From an uncultured Albidovulum sp. (GTDB lineage Bacteria; Pseudomonadota; Alphaproteobacteria; Rhodobacterales; Rhodobacteraceae): a stretch of 64,000 nucleotides of DNA. The stretch covers positions 121,248 through 185,247 of the forward strand of contig CAJYAD010000005.1 in assembly GCA_913064775.1 (NCBI GenBank), read 5' to 3'. A program made the position numbers and the translations under genes. Position 1 is the first letter of the stretch. Each line of letters begins with the position of its first letter. This document shows, piece by piece, positions 34,566 through 42,937 of this stretch. Under the pieces are notes generated by a model that saw nothing but the letters and a program-made list of their open reading frames with translations, was not told the DNA's origin and did not search any database.

Positions 34566-34710
34566 GCGCGGATCTGCCCCCCGGGGCAGGAAATTCGCCG
34601 CAGGCCGCAACCGACGGTTCGCCCCCGGCACGGGCCCCCAGCCCGGCCGCAACCCTGCCCCCCTGCCCGCCCCCGGCCGGCCGGACCTCAGGGGCGCGCG
34701 CGGCCCGGCC

Positions 34711-35838
34711 CTAGCGGGTCGCGGCGGCGCGCAACCGGGGCCGCGCTTGCGCAAGCCAAAGCGCCGAGACGATCAGTGGCCCCGACGCCGCCTCGCCGCT
34801 TTCGATCAGCGCCATCAGGGCCTCGAAGGACATCAGATGGCTGCGGATATCCTCATGCTCTTGCGGCAGCCCGCCAAGGCCCGCGACACCGTCGGGCAGA
34901 TCGGCGATGCCGATATAGGAGGTCACATATTCGGTATGCGCCCCGGGGCTGGGGTAATAGCCCGCCACCCGGTGCAGCGCGCCCAGGGCAAGGCCGGCCT
35001 CTTCCAGGGTCTCGCGCCGCGCGGTTTCCTCGGGCGTCTCGCCCGGGTCGATCATCCCGGCGACCGCCTCGATCTGCCAGCTTTGCGGATCGCCGCGCGC
35101 GGCCGGGCCGGGGCGGAATTGCTCGACCAGCAGCACCCGGTCGCGCGCCGGGTCATAGGGCAGCACGGTCACCGCATCGGGGGTGACGAAGACCTCGCGC
35201 AGGATCGGCGGCCCCATGTCGCCGTCGAAGCGGCGGTGGCGAAACCGCCATTCCTCAATCGCGAAGAAGCCCGCCCAGGGCTGGTCGATGGACAGCAGGT
35301 CCAGATCGTCGGAGGCCTGGGCGCGGCGCAGACCTGTCGGCGCAGGCGTGGCACGGGCGCGCAGCCGGTCGGCGGCACGCGCCAGTTCCCGGCGATAGCC
35401 CGCCCGGGCTTCCTCGGCGGGCAGGCGGGCATATGCGGCCATGTAGCCCCGCGCGGCCTCGGTCACCACCGCACCCCAGCGCGTCACCCAATCGTGCAGC
35501 GACCAGGGTGCGCCCGGCTGCCAGAGGCCCGGCGCCGGCATGTAGACCCGTGCGCGCACCGCGCCGCTGCCGGCCTCGACCGAGACGCTCTTGCAATCAT
35601 AGCCAAAGCCGCCTTCGTAGAAATCCAGCCGCGCCGCCTCGGCCTCGGTCAGGCCGCGCAGCAACTCACCCTGCGCCGCCGCGCCCGCGCGCGCCACGAT
35701 CAGCGGAAAGCCCTGGCCCTGGGCCCAATGGACGGCGTGATCGGCCAGCCGCGCCGGTTCGGGATGCACCGCGCGCCCCAGCACGGCCTGCAGCAGCGGC
35801 CTGTGGCACAGGGTGCCGTAGAAGAAGAAATCCACCAT
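34711..35838 (-). CDS. trgB: TrgB: gamma-glutamylcyclotransferase-like domain fused to Nudix hydrolase
   Basis: A 375-residue two-domain protein. Residues 1-130 look like an AIG2/GGCT domain (VDFFFYGTLCHRPLLQAVLG; DFYEGGFGYDC has the acid residue). Residues 170-365 are an ADP-ribose pyrophosphatase-type Nudix domain whose box lies in GMIDPGETPEETARRE then TLEEAGL. In Rhodobacter sphaeroides trgB with trgA confers tellurite resistance, which I recall as established. ATG 35838 overlaps the trgA stop by one base (TGATG). The longer upstream reading is trgA in another frame. Confidence 0.88.
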   Translation of the reverse strand: MVDFFFYGTLCHRPLLQAVLGRAVHPEPARLADHAVHWAQGQGFPLIVARAGAAAQGELLRGLTEAEAARLDFYEGGFGYDCKSVSVEAGSGAVRARVYMPAPGLWQPGAPWSLHDWVTRWGAVVTEAARGYMAAYARLPAEEARAGYRRELARAADRLRARATPAPTGLRRAQASDDLDLLSIDQPWAGFFAIEEWRFRHRRFDGDMGPPILREVFVTPDAVTVLPYDPARDRVLLVEQFRPGPAARGDPQSWQIEAVAGMIDPGETPEETARRETLEEAGLALGALHRVAGYYPSPGAHTEYVTSYIGIADLPDGVAGLGGLPQEHEDIRSHLMSFEALMALIESGEAASGPLIVSALWLAQARPRLRAAATR

Positions 35839-36305
35839 CAGCGCCAGCGTCGCGCGCTGGCCTCGGCCAGCATCCCGGCGATACCGCCGCCGCCCACCAG
35901 CACCGCCAGCACCAGCGGCGAAAGCAGCACATGCGCATAGCCCGCGGCCAGCCCGAACACCGCCTGGATCGCGTCGAACGGCCCGTGGTAGAGCATGCTC
36001 ATTGCGTGCCGGATCATCTCGCGGATCGCGAAGGCGATCAGCAGGAAGAACACCAGGGTGGCCGACGTCCGCACCCCGAAGCCGAAGGACGCGCCCATAC
36101 CCTGCCCCACCCGGCCGCCGGTCACGAACCAGCCGCACAACCCGCCGACAACGGCGGAAATGACGCTGAAGGCACCGAACATCTGCGCGGGCTGGATATA
36201 GGGGACGAAACGGCCCTGCGCGGCCTGGATCTCGATCAACTGCGCGGTGGCATAGCCGACCAGGACGAAGAGCACGGCGGAAACAAGCTTGGCGGCAGTG
36301 GGCAT
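35838..36305 (-). CDS. trgA: TrgA-family membrane protein (tellurium resistance)
   Basis: A 155-residue inner-membrane protein with four hydrophobic segments (KLVSAVLFVLVGYATAQL; FGAFSVISAVVGGLCGWFV; ATLVFFLLIAFAIREMI; HVLLSPLVLAVLVGGGGIAG). It matches the TrgA family of Rhodobacteraceae in length, layout and linkage to trgB. I start at ATG 36305 (MPTAAKL), where the first membrane segment begins. Mechanism unknown. Bases 36306-36481 hold only the repeat copy at 36421. Confidence 0.85.
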   Translation of the reverse strand: MPTAAKLVSAVLFVLVGYATAQLIEIQAAQGRFVPYIQPAQMFGAFSVISAVVGGLCGWFVTGGRVGQGMGASFGFGVRTSATLVFFLLIAFAIREMIRHAMSMLYHGPFDAIQAVFGLAAGYAHVLLSPLVLAVLVGGGGIAGMLAEASARRWR

Positions 36306-36420
36306 GGCGGCTCCGGCTTGGGGATCGGCGCCAGTTTCCGTCGCCCGGCGCCGCGGCGCAAGGGGGCATGACGCAGACGGCAAGCATTCCCCAGAACTCG
36401 CCACATCGCATCCCTGCATC

Positions 36421-36441
36421 TTCACCTTGGCGAAAATACTC
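36421..36441 (-). repeat. Dispersed intergenic repeat, copy 5
   Basis: TTCACCTT followed by GGCGAAAATACTC: two differences from the copy at 9049 and one from that at 51074 over 21 bases. It lies between phr (upstream) and trgA (downstream), with the GAGTATTTT strand on the transcribed minus strand. Confidence 0.65.
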
Positions 36442-36481
36442 ACCGACACCGCGGTTCAATCAGCCACGCCGCGCGCCCGCT

Positions 36482-37900
36482 TCAAACCCCGCCGCCCTTG
36501 CCGGCCTGATAGGCCGCCAGCGCCCGCGCCCGGCCCTCGGCCAGTTCGATCCGCCGCGCGGGATATTCATCGCCGCGCGACAGACCCCAGAGGCGAGGCG
36601 CCGCGGCCAGGAAATCGCACGCGGCCTCGGGGGGGTCGGACTGGCCCTCATGCAGGAAATTCCGCCGGTACGCGCCGGACTTGTCGAACTTTTCCGCCTG
36701 TGTCGCGGGGTTGAAGACGCGGAAATAGGGGGCGGCGTCGGGGCCCGATCCCGCCACCCATTGCCAGCCCATCGCGTTCGAGGCCGGGTCCCAGTCGATC
36801 AGACAATCCGCGAACCAGTCCAGACCCACACGCCAGTGGGTCAGCAGATGCTTGGTCAGGTAAGAGGCCGCGATCATCCGGGCGCGGTTGTGCATGGTGC
36901 CGGTCACCAACAGCTCGCGCATCGCGGCATCGACCAGCGGCTCTCCGGTCCGGCCCCGGCGCCAGGCCTCGGCATCGGCGTTGTCGCCGCGCCAGGGGAA
37001 GGCATCCCATTCGGGGCGCCAGTTGTCGCGCTCGATCGCCGGGAAATGGTAGATCAGATGATAGGCAAACTCACGCCAGGCCAGTTCCTTCAGAAAGGTC
37101 TCGGCCCCGCCCGCGCCGACCTCCAGCGCCGCCAGCCCCGCGTTCCAGATCTGACGCGGCGAGATCTCGCCATAGGTCAGGTTCTCGGACAGGCCCGAGG
37201 TCGCCGCCGCCCCGGGAAAATCGCGCAGACGAGCATAATCCGTCACCGCCCCATGCAGGAACTCGTCCAGCCGCGCCTGCGCCGCCGCCGCGCCGACGCG
37301 GGCATATTTCGCCACCACCCCGGCACCGCGGTTCATCGCCGCGCCAAGGCGCCAATCGGCCAGATCGTCACTGCCGGGCCAGGCCGCCGGCGGGACCAGC
37401 GTGGCCGGGGCGCGCAGCGATGCCCCCACCGGCCGCCCCCGCACCGCGCGCCAGAACGGGCTGTAGACACGGTAGGGGCCGCCGCTGCCGGTCTCGACTT
37501 TCCAGGGCTCGAACAGCACATGGCCGGGGAAGCTTCGGGCGTCGATCCCCGCCTCGGTCAGCGCGGATTTCACCGCCCTGTCGCGCGCGACCGAGGCCCC
37601 GTCATAGAGCCGGTGCCACCACACCGTATCCGCGCCGGTCTCGTCGATCAGGGCGCGCAGCCCCTCAACCGCCGGGCCGCGGCGCAGGATCAGACGGCTG
37701 CCCAGCGCCTGCAGCCCATCTGCAAACACCGCCAACCCCTGCCCCAGCCGCCATTTCGGCGCGGCGCCCAGCGCCTGGGCCTCCGGGTCGAGGAGGAAGA
37801 CCGGGATCACCGGGCGCCCGGTCCCGGCAGCGGCGCTGAGCATCTGGTTGTCGGCCAGCCGCAGATCGCGGCGGATCCAGCACAGGATCGGGGCTTTCAT
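36482..37900 (-). CDS. phr: Deoxyribodipyrimidine photolyase
   Basis: FAD-dependent light-driven repair enzyme splitting cyclobutane pyrimidine dimers. The 472-residue product has the N-terminal antenna domain (about 1-130; ILCWIRRDLRLADNQ) and the helical FAD domain (about 190-465) with ELAWREFAYHLIYHFP, RTGEPLVDAAMRELLVTGTM, HNRARMIAASYLTKHLL and DCLIDWDPASNAMGWQWVAG. The ATG at 37900 is preceded by AAGGAGAGTG; a GTG one codon earlier is less likely. Class I CPD photolyase is the best fit. Confidence 0.95.
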   Translation of the reverse strand: MKAPILCWIRRDLRLADNQMLSAAAGTGRPVIPVFLLDPEAQALGAAPKWRLGQGLAVFADGLQALGSRLILRRGPAVEGLRALIDETGADTVWWHRLYDGASVARDRAVKSALTEAGIDARSFPGHVLFEPWKVETGSGGPYRVYSPFWRAVRGRPVGASLRAPATLVPPAAWPGSDDLADWRLGAAMNRGAGVVAKYARVGAAAAQARLDEFLHGAVTDYARLRDFPGAAATSGLSENLTYGEISPRQIWNAGLAALEVGAGGAETFLKELAWREFAYHLIYHFPAIERDNWRPEWDAFPWRGDNADAEAWRRGRTGEPLVDAAMRELLVTGTMHNRARMIAASYLTKHLLTHWRVGLDWFADCLIDWDPASNAMGWQWVAGSGPDAAPYFRVFNPATQAEKFDKSGAYRRNFLHEGQSDPPEAACDFLAAAPRLWGLSRGDEYPARRIELAEGRARALAAYQAGKGGGV

Positions 37901-37914
37901 CACTCTCCTTGACC

Positions 37915-39141
37915 TCAGAGCACCTTGTCGAGCGCCGCGATCAGGCGGCTCACCTCCTCGGCGCTGGTGTAGTGAACGAAGGACATCCGCAGCACGCCAT
38001 GGGCCGGATCAATCCCCATCGCCGCAAGCGGCCGGACGGCATAGAAATCGCCGCCCCCCGCCATGATCCCGTGGGGCGCAAGATCCGACGCCACGGCCTC
38101 GCCCGGGCGGTGGCAGGCGATGGCGACAGTGGGGGCGCGGGCCTCGGCCCGACGCGAGCCCAGAAGGCGTATGTCATTGCGCGCGCTCAGATAATCCAGA
38201 AGCGGCTGCAACAGCGCCACCTCATGCGCGCGCATCAGATCATGGGCCAGGGCGGCACGCTGCACTGGCGGCGCCTCGCCCCCGCCGTGATGGGCGGCCA
38301 GCCCGTCGATATAATCGGCGATGCCCGCGCAGGCGGCCACCTGGGCATGGTCCGGCCCCGCCGGGGTGAAGCGTTTGTAAAGCGTATCACCGTTGAAATG
38401 ATGGCCCTGGTTCGGCAGCACCTGGCCCAGGTCCCGGCGGATCACCATGATGCCCTGATGCGGGCCATAGGTCTTGTAGGCCGAGAACAGGTAGATATCG
38501 GCCCCCAGCGCGCCCACATCGGGCAATCCGTGCGGCGCATAGCTGACCCCGTCGACACAGGCGTAGGCGCCGGCCGCATGGATGATCTGCACGATCTCGG
38601 CCACCGGATTGACCTCGGCCACCACGTTGGAACAATGCGGGAAACAGACCAGCCGCACCTTGCCGTCGGCCAGCAGCGGCGTCAGGGCGGCGGGGTCGAG
38701 ATGCCCGGTCTCGGGGTCGATCTTCCATTCGCGGATCTCGATGCCGTCCTGCGCCAGCCGCCGCCAGGGACCGGAATTGGCCTCATGATCCTGATCGGTC
38801 ACCACGATCGCGCCGCCCTCGGGCAGCCATTGGCGGAAGGCCTGGGCCAGCACATAGGTGTTCTGCGTGGTCGAGGGGCCAAAGCTGACCTCATCGGTTT
38901 CCACGCCCATCAGCGCGGCGAGGCGGGCGCGGGCCTCGTCCATCTCGGCGCCCGCGAGTTGCGAGGCGGCATAGGGCGCGTAGGGCTGCACCTTGCGTTC
39001 GGTATAATAGCGAAAAAGCCGGTTGAGGACTGGCGCGCAAGTATATGAACCGCCAGCATTTTCAAAGAAGGCTTGACCCTGAAGCAGGGGTTCGGAAAAG
39101 GCCGGGAAAAGGCCGCGGACATGGGCGAGATCAAGTTCCAT
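37915..39141 (-). CDS. Class V aminotransferase / cysteine desulfurase-like protein
   Basis: PLP enzyme of 408 residues. The Schiff-base lysine is in LFSAYKTYGPH, the cofactor-phosphate and ring contacts in STTQNTYVLAQ and ACVDGVSYAPHGLPD, and the C-terminal domain ends in LRMSFVHYTSAEEVSRLI. The opening FPAFSEPLLQGQAFFENAGG is characteristic of a cysteine-desulfurase-like subgroup of unknown substrate. It is upstream of phr, 14 bases apart, and 65 bases downstream of acuI. Confidence 0.88.
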   Translation of the reverse strand: MELDLAHVRGLFPAFSEPLLQGQAFFENAGGSYTCAPVLNRLFRYYTERKVQPYAPYAASQLAGAEMDEARARLAALMGVETDEVSFGPSTTQNTYVLAQAFRQWLPEGGAIVVTDQDHEANSGPWRRLAQDGIEIREWKIDPETGHLDPAALTPLLADGKVRLVCFPHCSNVVAEVNPVAEIVQIIHAAGAYACVDGVSYAPHGLPDVGALGADIYLFSAYKTYGPHQGIMVIRRDLGQVLPNQGHHFNGDTLYKRFTPAGPDHAQVAACAGIADYIDGLAAHHGGGEAPPVQRAALAHDLMRAHEVALLQPLLDYLSARNDIRLLGSRRAEARAPTVAIACHRPGEAVASDLAPHGIMAGGGDFYAVRPLAAMGIDPAHGVLRMSFVHYTSAEEVSRLIAALDKVL

Positions 39142-39206
39142 GGAATCTCCGTCGCGCGCGGCGGGGCCTGTTGCCCACGCCGCAGAAGGGGGTGGTCAGG
39201 GGGAGG

Positions 39207-40208
39207 TCAGGCGTTGAGGTCGACGACGACGCGGCCCTTCACCTGACCCTTGAGGATATCGCGCCCGAGGCCGGACAGATCGGACAGCGTCGCGGGCTGG
39301 ACCATCGCTTCAAGCTTCGCCATCGGCAGGTCGCGGGCGATGCGGCCCCAGGCGCGGGTGCGGTTGTCATAGGGCTGCATCACGCTGTCGATGCCCAAGA
39401 GGTTCACCCCGCGCAAGATGAAGGGGGTAATCAACGCGCCCTCGATCGCCGCGCCGCCCGCCAGCCCGATCGCAGCGACCGAGCCGCCATAGTGGATCTG
39501 CTTCAGCACCCGGCCCAGCATCGCGCCCGCCACCGCGTCGATAGCGCCGGCCCAGCGCTCCGCCTCCAGCGGCTTTTTCGTCACCTCGGTCAACTCGTCA
39601 CGCGCGACGATCTCAGCCGCGCCCAGGGATTTGAGGTACTCGGCCTGTTCGGGCCGCCCGGTGACCGCCGCGACCTGATAGCCAAGCTTGGCCAGAATCG
39701 CCACCGCGACAGACCCCACCCCGCCCGCAGCACCAGTCACCAGAACCGTGCCGCTTGAAGGGGTTACGCCGTGATCTTCAAGCGCCATCACCGCCAGCAT
39801 GGAGGTGAAGCCCGCCGTGCCCACCGCCATCGCCTGACGCGTGGTCAGCCCCTCGGGCAGCGGCACCAGCATGTCGGCCTTCACCCGCGCCTTCTGGGCA
39901 TAGCCACCCCAGCGGTTCTCGCCCACCCGCCAGCCGGTCAGCACCACCTTGTCACCGGGCTTGTAGCGCGCGTCCGAGGAGGTCTCGACCGTGCCGGCGA
40001 AATCGATCCCCGGCACATGCGGGTAGCTGCGCACCAGCCCGCCGCCCGGCCCGATGCATAGGCCGTCCTTGTAATTCAGCGTCGAATAGTCGACCGCGAC
40101 CAGCACCTCGCCCTCGGGCAATTGGTCCGCAGTGACCCGGCCGACGGCGGCGCGGGTCTTGCCCTCGTCATCCTTTTCGACGATCAGCGCATTGAAATCA
40201 TTTGACAT
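39207..40208 (-). CDS. acuI: Acrylyl-CoA reductase (AcuI-type MDR oxidoreductase)
   Basis: NADPH-dependent reduction of acryloyl-CoA to propionyl-CoA, detoxifying acrylate from DMSP or 3-hydroxypropionate metabolism. The 333-residue medium-chain dehydrogenase has STLNYKDGLCI, PHVPGIDFAGTV, the nucleotide motif VTGAAGGVGSVAVAIL and GLAGGAAIEGALITPFILRG, all typical of YhdH/AcuI quinone-reductase-like proteins. ATG 40208 follows GAGGAGAGCAAG. The DMSP genes dddL and acuR are not nearby, so its physiological context here is open. Confidence 0.9.
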   Translation of the reverse strand: MSNDFNALIVEKDDEGKTRAAVGRVTADQLPEGEVLVAVDYSTLNYKDGLCIGPGGGLVRSYPHVPGIDFAGTVETSSDARYKPGDKVVLTGWRVGENRWGGYAQKARVKADMLVPLPEGLTTRQAMAVGTAGFTSMLAVMALEDHGVTPSSGTVLVTGAAGGVGSVAVAILAKLGYQVAAVTGRPEQAEYLKSLGAAEIVARDELTEVTKKPLEAERWAGAIDAVAGAMLGRVLKQIHYGGSVAAIGLAGGAAIEGALITPFILRGVNLLGIDSVMQPYDNRTRAWGRIARDLPMAKLEAMVQPATLSDLSGLGRDILKGQVKGRVVVDLNA

Positions 40209-40545
40209 CTTGCTCTCCTCATATGTTGGGCCCTGGCGCGGCAGCGCCCGGGGGCCTTCCAGTCGATCTGGCAGATCTCGGCCGAGCGGCTGTCGAAATT
40301 CCACACCCGCCCGAAGGCGCGCACCCGGTCCCGCGTGGCGGTGGCGCCTTGCCGAAAATCAGGCGGCGGGTCTTTCCCTCGGTCTCAAACGGCGCCGGCG
40401 CGCGTTCGGCGCCCGGGAATTCCGACACCAGCATCGGATAGCCCGCGCCGCCCGCCCCCGGTACGCAAAGCGCGGCGAGGCCGCGCCAATCGCGCATCCT
40501 GCCCCGGCGCTGCGGGGCGGGGCTGTCGAATCCAACTGCGCTCAT
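40184..40545 (-). pseudogene. Small frameshifted gene upstream of acuI
   Basis: Reading from ATG 40545 (preceded by GAGGACGCGGG) gives sensible sequence to about 40348 (GGAGYPMLVSEFPGAERAPA, then FETEGKTRRLIFGKA). After that the original frame becomes Pro/Arg/Gly nonsense, while the next frame continues with RVRAFGRVWNFDSRSAEICQ and IDWKAPGRCRARAQH down to a stop at 40184. Both halves have GC-rich third positions. A one-base frameshift near 40340-40350, or a sequencing error there, would restore a protein of about 120 residues. I do not recognise the family. Bases 40546-40674 hold nothing clear. Confidence 0.45.
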
Positions 40546-40674
40546 CCCGCGTCCTCAGCTTTGCCGCGTCGCCCAGCCTGCACCGAGGCCCCGGCGAAGA
40601 CCAGAGCCAAACCTGCCGCGACCGGGCCCGGCGGGCACCGGGCGCGCTTGGGGTCGCGAAAGGGCCGTGGCCCC

Positions 40675-41514
40675 TTATCGTGGCGCGCCGAGGCTTTCGA
40701 GATAGGCGCGCGGCGGGGCGCCAAGGGTGCGGGCGAACATCGCGCTGAAGGCCGCCGGATTGGAATAGCCCAGATCGAAGGCCACCCCGGTCACGTCGCG
40801 CCCCGCCGCCAGCTGAGGCAGCGCCGCCATGACGCTGGCCTGCTGGCGCCAGGTGACAAAGCTGAGGCCGGTCTCGGCGCGGAAATGGCGGGTGAAGCTG
40901 CGCCGGCTCATGCCCGCCGCCCGGGCCCAATCGTCGATCGTGTCATGCGGCGTCGGCGCCTCCAGAAACGCCCGGCAGCGCGCCGCCAGCGCCGGATCGT
41001 CGGGCAAGGGCAGTGACAGCGGCAGCTCCGGCAGGCGCGGCAGTTCCGCCTGGATCAGCGCCATCACCAGCCCGTCGCGGCCATTCACGTCATATTCCGC
41101 CGGCAGCGTCACCGCCTCGGCCAGCAGGTGGCGCATCAGGGGCGACATGCCCAGAACCTCGCAGACACGGGGCATGTCGGGGACGGCGGCGGGGGTGAAA
41201 TAGAGGCTGCGCATCTGCACCCGCCCCAGCGTGCGCACCCGGTGTTCCACCCCCGGCGGGATCCACAGCCCGTGCTGCGGCGGCATCATCCAGGCGCCCT
41301 GATCGGTCTCGACCAGCACCGCGCCGCGCGAGGCATAGAAAAGCTGCGCCCGGGCGTGGGAATGCGGCGCAATCACCGCGTGGTCGGGATAATCGATGCC
41401 GCGCGCCACCACCGGGCGGCGCAGATCCGGGCGGCTGACATCGTGGTCGTGGGGGAACTCTTGTACTGCCCCGCCTCGCGGTTCCTCTGCCATCGGATCC
41501 TCTGCCCCTGCCAT
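40675..41514 (-). CDS. AraC-family transcriptional regulator
   Basis: A 279-residue regulator: N-terminal cupin sensor (about 45-110; HSHARAQLFYASRGAVLVET, PPGVEHRV) and C-terminal double HTH (about 180-275; DDWARAAGMSRRSFTRHFRA, TGVAFDLGYSNPAAFSAMFAR). The cupin and the layout match NimR/YdeO-like AraC regulators that govern a divergent MFS exporter. It is divergent from fsr with 116 bases between starts, so it probably controls that gene. GAAGG lies eight bases before ATG 41514. Confidence 0.92.
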   Translation of the reverse strand: MAGAEDPMAEEPRGGAVQEFPHDHDVSRPDLRRPVVARGIDYPDHAVIAPHSHARAQLFYASRGAVLVETDQGAWMMPPQHGLWIPPGVEHRVRTLGRVQMRSLYFTPAAVPDMPRVCEVLGMSPLMRHLLAEAVTLPAEYDVNGRDGLVMALIQAELPRLPELPLSLPLPDDPALAARCRAFLEAPTPHDTIDDWARAAGMSRRSFTRHFRAETGLSFVTWRQQASVMAALPQLAAGRDVTGVAFDLGYSNPAAFSAMFARTLGAPPRAYLESLGAPR

Positions 41515-41630
41515 CCTTGGGCCTTCGCCCGGCGGTTTGGCCCAATCGCGTAGAAACTTGACCCTATCCCGGTTGCGGGCCTTGGTCCAGCCGCATAGAT
41601 CTGACCAGACTTCAGAACAGGACGCCGAAG

Positions 41631-42857
41631 ATGACCGCTACCGCCACCAATCCCGCCAGCCCGCTTCCCGGCCCCGCCCGCGCGCGCCCCGCCTATCTGG
41701 TGCTGGGCGGCGCCAGCCTGAGCCATTTCATCAACGACATGACGCAATCGCTGTTTCTGGCCTCTTATCCGCTGTTCAAGGGCGGCTTCAGCCTGAGCTT
41801 CGCGCAGATCGGCCTGCTGACCCTGACCTTCCAGGTCACGGCCTCGCTGCTGCAGCCGCTGGTCGGGCGCTACACCGACCGCCATCCGATGCCCTATTCG
41901 CTGCCCTTCGGCATGGCCAGTTCCTTCGCGGGCCTGCTGACGCTGGCCTTCGCAGCCAATTACGCGATGCTGCTGACGGGGGCGGTGCTTCTGGGGCTGG
42001 GCTCGTCGATCTTCCACCCGGAAACCGCGCGGCTGGCGCGGCTGGCCGGGCGGGGGTCGCATGGGCTGGCGCAATCGCTCTTTCAGATCGGCGGCAACAC
42101 CGGCACGGCGATCGGGCCGCTGTTGATCGCCTATTTCGTGCTGCCGCACGGGCGCCCGACACTGGCGTGGTTCGCGATCTCGACGCTGGTCGGCATCGTG
42201 GTGATGACCGCGCTGGGGCGCTGGTATGCCCTGCACCTGAAGGCGCGCAAGGCCGCCGGGCCGGTGGCCGCACCTGCACAGCACGATCCCGCCATGGTGC
42301 GCCGGGTGATGACCGTGCTGATCTTGCTGATCATGTCGAAATTCTTCTACATCGCCTCGATCACCTCCTATTACATCTTCTACCTGATCCAGCGCTTCGG
42401 GATCTCGGAACATGCCGCGCAGATGGATCTGTTCGTGTTCCTTGCCGGGATGACGGTGGGCACGATGATCGGTGGCCCGATCGGTGACCGGATCGGGCGC
42501 AAGCGGGTGATCTGGGTGTCGATCCTGGGCACCCTGCCCTTCACCCTGGCGCTGCCCTATGTGCCGCTGGAGGCCACCGTGGTGCTAAGCGGCATCGTCG
42601 GGCTGATCCTGTCCTCGGCCTTCCCGGCGATCGTGGTCTACGGGCAGGAACTGATGCCGGGCCGGGTGGGCACGGTTTCGGGGCTGTTCTTCGGGCTGGC
42701 CTTCGGGATCGGCGGGCTGGGGGCGGCGCTGCTGGGCGTGCTGGCCGACCGGATTGGGATCGTCGCGGTCTATCACATCTGCGCCTTCCTGCCGGCGCTG
42801 GGGCTACTGGCGGTGTTCCTGCCCGACCTCGACGGCAAACGCGCCGTCCGGGCCTGA
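41631..42857 (+). CDS. fsr: MFS exporter, fosmidomycin-resistance (Fsr) type
   Basis: A 12-segment major facilitator exporter of 408 residues. ASLSHFINDMTQSLFLASYP at the N-terminus, LGLGSSIFHPETARLARLAG, GNTGTAIGPLLIAYFVLP and IGGPIGDRIGRKRVIWVS (motif A in the second half) are typical of the Fsr group, which gives resistance to fosmidomycin and other compounds. A large loop separates the two halves (about 195-215). Divergent AraC regulator upstream. Actual substrate unknown. Confidence 0.9.
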   Translation: MTATATNPASPLPGPARARPAYLVLGGASLSHFINDMTQSLFLASYPLFKGGFSLSFAQIGLLTLTFQVTASLLQPLVGRYTDRHPMPYSLPFGMASSFAGLLTLAFAANYAMLLTGAVLLGLGSSIFHPETARLARLAGRGSHGLAQSLFQIGGNTGTAIGPLLIAYFVLPHGRPTLAWFAISTLVGIVVMTALGRWYALHLKARKAAGPVAAPAQHDPAMVRRVMTVLILLIMSKFFYIASITSYYIFYLIQRFGISEHAAQMDLFVFLAGMTVGTMIGGPIGDRIGRKRVIWVSILGTLPFTLALPYVPLEATVVLSGIVGLILSSAFPAIVVYGQELMPGRVGTVSGLFFGLAFGIGGLGAALLGVLADRIGIVAVYHICAFLPALGLLAVFLPDLDGKRAVRA

Positions 42858-42937
42858 GGCCGCCAAGCAGCGAGACAACTGGCGCGGCGGGCGAGAATCC
42901 CGTCGCGCCGCACCGCGCCCCGCGCTATGGAAGCGCG

